The notes beneath the pieces are model-generated. The model ran no database searches and had not been told where the DNA came from. It was given only the letters and a program-made list of their open reading frames with translations. From Aplectana chamaeleonis (taxonomy: Eukaryota > Nematoda > Chromadorea > Rhabditida > Cosmocercidae): DNA of 64,000 nucleotides. The DNA lies in NCBI GenBank assembly GCA_029168955.1, contig JAPDOI010000215.1, forward strand, positions 376,001-440,000. Direction: 5' to 3'. This document shows, one piece after another, positions 12,601-21,600 of this stretch (within the stretch, counting starts at the first letter, position 1; each line of letters opens with the position of its first letter). Both the position numbers and the translations under genes were made by a program.

Positions 12601-15600
12601 TGGAACCTGACGTCGGGGAATTGGTTTCGGGCAACTTTTTTATCGTGAACACTGCATTTAAAGGCACAGTACCCCCTCAGATACGAAATTTGAGATTTTC
12701 ATGTAATTGTGTAGAAGACCCCTCCTGTATAACACGTGCCAAATGCCAGATCTTATTTCCTTCAAAAAAGCGAGATATAAGCGACCACCACAGGCCCGAC
12801 CCCCTTCGCTCATCACCACAGGCCCGACCCCCTAGCAGACTTTCGAACTCGATAGCGGCTCGATGGATGGATGAATTCCAACAAGTCGTCGTTCTTCAGT
12901 CCATTACCAGACTGTCTCCTTATCCTAGCTTTCTCTCAGGCAACGATTGCAAATGAAGAGAAATACAGGCCTGAGACAACTCGTCCACTAATTTTTCACC
13001 CTCAAAATCTAGGCAGTTTTGAACAGCCATAACTCTGTTCAAAGGGGTCTTGGACGATTTCAAAGATACCACTGTGATCAGCGTGTGACTCTCTCCAAGA
13101 TAAGCATAAAATCTGAAAATTAATTTTCTGGGTGTTCTGTGCCTTTAATAGCTCGAAAATCGGCAAATGGACATCGAATTGGTATTCATCACCCCGATTA
13201 ACCCCGTATATCCGCTGTGATATATTAAGTCAAATCTGGAACCTTTTTTGTGAAGCGCTTTCAGAACCCCATATTGATAAAAGCTATCGCTCAACCGAAA
13301 ATCCGTAAAAATCCAAAAGACTCAGTCTGCATAAGGTTTGGAAAATGTGTTTTGACTCAAACTTCGTTCAGAGGGGTTCTTTTGGGCGCTGAACACGATT
13401 ATGAGGCCCGTTCCCAGATTTTCGAAAGTTCACTGAGCGTTTGGGAAGGTACAAAAAGCACAGAAAACGCAGCGGCTCGGAACGGGGTACTGCGTAGTTT
13501 TACTATAAATGCTCAAGATATAGTACTAACAATACAATTTGTTACCGCGGATTCGACCTACGCTTTGTATACTTCCCTCGTCAGACACTCGTGGTTGTGT
13601 TCCGCCAGACCGTTTACGTACATGGTCGAATTCTTCGCCTCGAAACGTCGTCCATTAATCCGTAGACATCGCTCTTCGGCCCTTTCTTTAACGCCTGGTT
13701 TTCTCCGAAACACCCCCTGCTTTACCCGAAACATTTGACGTTTGCCCTGAGACAAGCAGAAACAACAGCGGGCTGAGACCCTTATGGAGCGTTTTGCAGC
13801 ACATTCTCTTTGTTTCAAATCGAGACACTCCGCATCGTTCGATAGAGTTAAATAGCTGTCGCATATCTTCGGGAATTGATTTGACTTTATCTCACGAGTT
13901 TTCTCGTTCTACGTATACCTTTCGACTTGAAAAAGATGGACGTAAAGCATGCGTGAATGAGACTGTTCACCCACGCGGTCGGTGTGCGTGTCTAGCGATC
14001 GTCGCAGAGACGTCTTTCTGGCGAGCCTTCCTGCGGCTGCCGACAGCTGACTGCGATATTACTCCTATCCGTCTAGTATTACTGCGAATCGACTTACACG
14101 TGCAAAAAATCTCTTCATGAGAGCCGCTCGACACGCACTCCAACCCGTAGGCTGACAGTCTCATTCGGACAGACATTAACCCTTTGATCAAGTGAACACT
14201 TTCAATGCTAAAACGTTTTTGAATGGGTCTGTGACTTCCGGAAATCATTGTGTTCAACTTTGTTTTCTTGTTGTTCGGCAATTCATATGTAACATGAACT
14301 TATATTTAACGATTGCTGTTCTGCGATTCCAGAACTCTTTCGATGAGAAACAAGTGCGGTATGTAGGTTTGGAATTTTTACGATTTACGACAAGTCTTTT
14401 GGAATAACGTCAACCTAGATCGCTTTCCGAATTATAAATTTTCTCAGCTTGAAAATTCTGCATTTATGTTTCGTATCTGAATGTACTTCAAGCGCGATTT
14501 GCGATCCACGGCAACATACTCAAGCTGCATCTAGTTTCGCTGAGCCTAGGATCCGCTAAGGGGCCTACATATGTGATATCCTTTTTTGCGATACTGTATT
14601 TCTCTACCTATGAAGCGCTACCCAGCCTTTTGACTTCGTTTTAATGATATTAACACGATCGTTTTTACTACTACGCAACAGTTCCTAATCGCTTGTGTGC
14701 ACTTGAAGAACTGCCCTAAAACTGGTCGCTTATGGAAGCGTCTGTAGATGGCACTAATCCAAAACAGATTGGTTTCCAAGTCTGCTTTCTCCATTTTTTA
14801 TGTTTGGACTCTGTGCGCAATTGTAGGAACGTCTGGTTTATTATAGACGCGAACACGATGATCTTTATCGTGGCGTCACTCGATCTCGCCGTGGCTTCGG
14901 ATCTCAGCAATTCTTTTCCAATGACTGAACTCCAGTTTCAGGGAGAACACGGGCAGCATTTTCTCATCTCTGGAACTCGGAAAGTGGGATGCAGGCTATC
15001 TTTGACGAAGTGATCCAATAATTCCACCCGAAGCACATACATGATTTTCTGATCAAGTGTTGGCGGAAATAGAATTCCAGCCGCCCATGCAACAATTTTA
15101 AAAAGGTTGGGGGGGGGCTGGCAGGTATGATATCATCCAGCTATCACAACCACAAAAAATCTTGCGGGAAGAAGCTGGGAAAATCCTGATTTCATGTTCA
15201 GCTGCATGCATAGCGCACCTGTCTGGAGCTCGGAAAGTGGAATGCAGGTTATCTTTGAAGGCACAGTCCAACCTCGAAATCGTTTTTCTGTTTTTATGCC
15301 TATCTTGAAGACGGTCTCACTCTAATTCCAATGATGTCTCTAGAATCGTACAAGACCCCCTAGGAACGAAGTTATGGCCCCTCAAAAATTGTGCTACGGA
15401 AGCATGGTGGACGAGTTGTCCGAGGCTCGTAACTTCCGTCATTTGCAACCGATGTATGCGAACCGACCTGAATAAAGAAAGAGGCTGGGAATGAAGGGAA
15501 GAACGGGGCTACTGGTCGGAAACCATCGCTCATCTCGCCGCTGTTGAGCTCGAAAGATCGTAAAAGGGGCGTGCCAAAGTGGCTTCCTGGTATGGGCGCC

Positions 15601-18600
15601 CCAGGGTGGCTTCCCCCTATATCTCGCTTATTCGGAGGAATTGAGAGCTCGCATTTGGCAGGGGCTATATAGGGTGGGTCTACTTCACAATTATGTGGAA
15701 ATCTCAGATTTCGTCCCTGAGCTTGGACTGTGCCTTTGATGAACAGCGAAGGTCAGAATTTTCTATTCTGATTTGACTGGCAGGTTTATTTGGAACGCTG
15801 AACATGGGAATTAGTTCTGTTTTCAGTTTTTTTGTGCAGATCACTTAAGACCACGATGACTTTATGGCATTATGCCTAGCATGACAAGCCGTATTCCTTC
15901 GGAAAACTGAAAAAATCCTAGTAATCGCGTCCAGCCCTCATGCAGCGCTCCCTGCGCGGAGTGTGGGCAAAAATATCAACTAGGTATTTCGAAAAGTGGA
16001 GAACGGACTTCTACGCGAAAATTTGCGGTGGCTGGCCGAGGACACGCTTTGGCTTGACGAACGACGGCACCATGGGCTGAGACAAAAAGAAGCCCAACCT
16101 CCACTCCACTACGCCCACTTTCTCAGACACGCGATAGGCAAAGTGCTCGCCCTCCAGACACGATAACGTGCCTATCGCGGATATAAGGGCGGGATGGTGC
16201 CTATGAAGGGCGAAGGGGTCCCATAAAAAAGGCTTGACGCCCGAGACACTAGTTCTCAAGGGAGACATCGACGCGCTTCTGAGCCACGGTTCGGATGACT
16301 GCAATCCCGTCGGTTCAATTACCCAGGTTTGCGATACTTGGCCCCGCCTGGACGCTGAGGCCCCACTCAATCGCTGGCAGCCACAGTTGGTGCTCGGGGC
16401 ACTGGCTGAGATGAGTGTTCACGTGCGGCCGCGTCTTTCTTCTGCTTTTTTGTCAGCTGATCCTCGCACCACAGGAAAGCAGATGCAAGCATGCGTCGTC
16501 CCTTCAGGTTTGAGAATTGCCGGGATGGTTGATTTTGCTGTTGGGTTTTAAGACTTCGGCGTAGTTGTCTGAGTTCTGATCGCGAAAGTTGGAACAAGTT
16601 ATATGTAATAAACCTCCGTGTGTTTGTCTGACCGATGAGGCACACTCAGGGTGGACCTGTAGTTTATCGCATCATAAGCCAGGCGGTAAATTTCACCGAT
16701 GACTTCGTATATGCTCCGCCACTGCATGTACCAGATTTTCAACCGGATGGGCAGTTGGGCCAGCAGCGGACGAGCGTGGGCTTTTTTCGGCCAACCGAGA
16801 ACTTTAGAAGTTGCATGTAACTCCGAATCTGCAAAGACTGATTCAGCAAAAACTAGAGAATGTTCCTTGTCGTTTCCATTCTCATTTGCATCCGATAAAC
16901 CCGATCTGTACTACGTACATCGAGGATGTCAGAAGGAAGGCAGAGACGAGAGGTGGGCTCAACTTGAACGTGCCTCAGCCGTTACGAATGCAAACATGGT
17001 GGCCAGCGTCTTGTTTGCCAACATCTGATTCGGTGTGATGGAAGAATAAACGCATGCGATTGCCTCATTTGGGCCTCACGATCCCATCAAAGACGGGAGA
17101 AGAACGCTATTCTATACAACCCATGCTAGTCTGAGTCCACAGAATTCGTGGAAAGTTTGGGCCAGGAATGAGCAAATTTCCATCCACTGATTTTCCATGG
17201 CTTTAGGCCTTTCGCCTTTTCAGTGGGCGCCTCGATATTCGGAGAAAAATGAGAACACCTGCATGATTGCAATTTTAGGAAGCCAAACAGTGCTCTGTGG
17301 CAAACATCTTGGCATGTTTTGATTAAGGAGGAACACCTGGATCCGAGTCTGAGGTTTTTTTTTCTTCAAGACGAGAATGGGTGATGCAATTGTAGAGAAA
17401 GAGACGTTCTATAAGCATAAGTATGGTTTCCGTTTTCGATTTAGTCTGACGCATAGATCAGGCGGCTGGCCGCGCGCGGTTGGCGGCCGCATTGGAGTAT
17501 GGGGTTCCGATTTGCGCGGGGTGATCTACCGTCGCAGCCCGGTCCATTCATCAGACTAAAATTATTACGCGAACTCTACATCACCGCCCAATACAGCGCA
17601 GTTTATTGTAGGCCACCCTATTTTTAGTTTTACGAGTTTTTAGCGTTGTGATGCGCGTTTCTCATAACATATTCTGCGTGTTTCCGCAGTCTCATTGTAA
17701 GGTCTGCGCGAAAGAGATTGTCTGCCCACGCGGTCGGCGTGCGTGTCGAGCGACCGTCGTGAAGGAATTTTTCTCGAAGCGTAATCGATTCACAAGTTCA
17801 AAAATAGGCCTTCTAGACGGCCGCTTGACATGCACGTCGACCGCGTGGGCGGACAGTCTCATTTGAACCGACTTTACATCTACGTCCACACGGGCCACGG
17901 TAGATTTTACGAGTACATAGATTTAGTCGGAGCGGACTTGCCTTTCCCTAGTGTACATATTATATAATTTCGGGATAAATGCTGGTTTGAACACTGCACT
18001 TCTCTTCTCAATGCCCTAAAGTCAGGCGCGTACCGCGCGGGTGTGCCGTTCGAGTATGAATGACCTGACGCGACTCTCGCTCCGCTATGGCGAGGCCGCT
18101 CCTACTTCTATGAGGGTTTTCTCATCTACATCGTAGCCCCATCATCAATTTCATTGTGTTTCATCTTATTTGAATATTGTACCATTCTGCGCCGCAATGA
18201 GCTGTATCAGCATGCATGGCATAGTTGGGGCCCACTTCACCCCGCTCAACCAGGAGCCGTAATTATGATTGAAACGCCGGGTAAATCTTATCGTACTTAC
18301 ATTTTCCCGGAGGCAATAATTTACTGACCGTTAAACGGCATTCATCAAACACCTTCTTATCTCGATAAGTTCCCGCTACAAATTTGTTCCGTGTGCACTC
18401 ACTGAAACACCTAATAGGCGTCGTTGATTTGGAAATCTTTTGCCAATTCGCTAGTATTTTGGTGTTAGGAGGCATTAGTAGAGGTCATGGGCTTCGTAGT
18501 TAATTACAAACTCCAAGGTACATCAGATGGGTATGTACATCGTAAATAATATATAATTTTACATTATTGACTTTTTCATTTCTTCTAGCACATTTTTCAT

Positions 18601-21600
18601 ATGTCCTTTTTTATGTTCCATTCTATAACAGAACTCACTTCAGAAGTAAAGGTGATGTTACGCCAAACCAGGTGCTCATATCCATTTACATATTCTCAGA
18701 GGACAGATGCATTCAATGGAAGAGTTATCAACAAACAGTTAACTTTTATGATAGATCAGGAAATTTTCTGTAAAACTGTTGTGAGGATCGATGGCTCAAA
18801 GTCATTGGATACAAGAAAATCCGAAATGCCAGAATATTCAGTACTTGAGCCACAAATTAAATTCAAGTGTGGATATCGCATGTTATCGACCTCTATGTAT
18901 AGTGAGCGGCAAAAAATTGTAGATACCAGCCGGCTTTCATGTCAGTGCCTCTATCCATCCACCTACAATATGGTATCAATTCAAGCATCTCGGGAGGATA
19001 TTAGGTTTGGTTGAACTTGGGCGAATATCGAAGCCGACAGTGTACATCAGACAGCAACACTTTCTACCTAAGCGCCGCATGCCTCCAGATAACTTCAGTA
19101 ATGAGATCTAAGTGTTGTAAGTGAGGAGTTTGCAGAAAACCCGGGTGAAATTTACACTTAACCCGTTGGCTTATCTTTGAGGAATCCGACTTTTTATCTC
19201 TAGAGTAACTCTGCCACGAATCGAGGTTTTTTTTCTTTTTTTATTGCCGAATTTCGCCTGTTTCATGAATACCAGAGAATATAAAAATGGTCGAAATGGG
19301 CAGAAAACAGAAAATTCCGCACATCCGTGGTCGCGACACAATGCCCGTTGCATCGTTGATTGTCCACTCGCGACAGTTCGATCTGGTTTCAACAGTTTCG
19401 TGTGGATTGACCTCCTTTTTGTCGATATTAACATCACAAATCGATGCACAATGAGCATATGGTGCCCTCATCCTCACCCCAATGTGGAATCTCACGCTAC
19501 TCAAGTTGGTTGCCATGTTCTCTTGCTACGATTATAGGCGGACGCTTTTGTGGGCTTAGCTTGGTTTTTTCGAGATTGATCTTACGCTGTTATCGCCACG
19601 TTTCATTGCCAACACGGCAGATTGTCCACAAAAATAGGAACTTTTCTTTTCTGCCCAAGCTTTGTTCACGGGGTGCTGTTATCTGGATGCTGAACACGGA
19701 TATAAGGTTCCTTTATTGTTTTTCGAAAGAACAGTAGTTTACGGTATGGGTAAAGAAGTTTTTCTACAGTTGCCTATCGTAGTCGTTCGAAAAATCAGAG
19801 ACGAACGACATTTCCGTGCTCAGCACCCTGAACCAAGTTTGGGCGTTAAAGCAAAATTAATTTTTTTGTGGATCACCTACCGTTTTGATTTTGTAACCTT
19901 TTTGAGTCATACATTTGGGCAGGGAATCTCATAGCATATACTACCTATAGCATGAATATCCTCGCAGTGTGGGTTTTTTTTGCTAAATTCAGACTATGCT
20001 CGAATGGTCTTGCTTGACAATCATAGCCGTTGTGTTGGATATACGTTTCCAAATTTGAGATAGTCTCATCCAGAAGGCTGTCACGCCTGTCTCCATGGCT
20101 GGAATTCACGAAATAATAAGAACGTTTTAGCCATGGTTTGTGGCCAATTGATTTGCCGTTCAACCATGGCTACGCAAACCAAGGCAAAAGCTTTTGTATC
20201 GCTTTGTTAATTCCAGCGCAGGTGGATACAGAACCGCGCATGTTTTTTTTTTGCAAAAACGGTATTTTGCGGCGTTTTTCGAGCTCACAAAGCGCCGCAT
20301 CGCCATAACTCCTTTCAAAATTGACGAAATGAGTTTTTCAGGAAGTTTTCGCGTTCCTCTATGCGAAGCGAATGTAACAGTACGAGTAGAAAGCCCTTGT
20401 AAAGTGTGTATTTCCTTCTAAGATTCACATCGACTACAGGTCAGAACACAACAGATTTCTGCTATCATGACCATCTCATCAGTTCGTATTGAGGGATTTT
20501 GTGGTGCAAATATTCATTTTTCTATAAACTTCTGGAGTTGGATCTATGATTTTGTAACACTATCGTATAGGAATAAATGGAAACAGTCTAAAAATGACTT
20601 CAGAATGGAAATTGGACCACTTTGAAAGAAGTTATGACGTTGCTGCGCTTTGTGAGCGCAAAAAACGTCGCAGAACGCTTTCTTTGCAAGAAACTTGCTC
20701 GGTACTGTATATAATCGTAGGAGTAGCTGTTCCTTGGCTAAGACCCACAACTCCCTACTTCACCTGACCCGCAGACCTCTTTCTGGCCTGTTGTGCTTAG
20801 TGACCTTTCCTCTGCACTTTTTGGCCACAATGCAATAACACAGTGTCAAAGTTGTCGGTCACACATCTTTCAGGAAAAGAAATAAAGTTTTACTCTCACT
20901 CATCAGAGGTGGTATCAGAGGGGGAGATATAACTGAAATAATCCCGTCAAGTTGATTATGTATTGCTGTCGAAAAATCTGGCGATTGGGAGAAGTTTATC
21001 ATGTTTCAGAAAGAGGAAGGAAATGCATTGTCTGCGAAGCATGGCGCATACATGATGAACAACTACTACGATAAAGGAGCCATGGTGCCATATGGTTACA
21101 ATACTTATGCTGGTAAATTCTTATAGTGCTAAGTACTCACATTTGGCTTGAAATTCATTTAATGCTTACTATAATCTAGCACTTACTATAATCAAAAGTG
21201 CTTAGCGTTTGCTCGAATAGTAACTGCCTGGTCAGTTTCGGGATAGTGTTTCTTCTGCGCCTGTGGACAAGGGGCCGGCACTATTTCTGACAAGGGACCA
21301 CTTCGAACATAAAATGGAGTTTTGAAAAACGGTCTTTTGAGGGTTGTAGAGGAGTTAAAAAGAAACGATTTGAGATTTTAAAATTTCACTCAGTCCTCAC
21401 GGGTAGATCAAAAACGATCAAAAAAGGAAAGAAACCAGAACGTTGGATTGGGAGGACGTAGCACAAATGTGAGTTATACAGTGGCCTTGAAATCATCTGA
21501 AAAGGTTCTCCTAAAAGTTTGAAGATGAAATCTAGCTAGGTTCTCGAGTTATGACTTGTTCATTGATCCCCTGAATAATGCTCGTTGCATTCAAACCACC

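Larger units (their letters stand above)
11027..21009 (+). other. 10-kb intron of the Clc-like gene
   Basis: Phase-0 intron loaded with transposons: AGGCA-family elements at 11058, 12422, 12662 and 15259, CGCGG-type MITEs at 13955 and 17711, and an inverted-repeat element at 20248-20695. The stretches 15736-17710 and 17865-20247 hold no gene I can support. They do include open frames of 90-137 codons (for example 16234-16551 and 18601-19014) without recognisable domains. Confidence 0.6.

Noticed and set aside
16011..16551. Overlapping open frames on both strands
   Set aside because: Opposite-strand overlap in moderately GC-rich DNA; no family motif on either strand.
18601..19014. 137-codon open frame in the 10-kb intron
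   Set aside because: It shows no recognisable domain, signal peptide or splice support. It could be a decayed transposon frame but cannot be supported.
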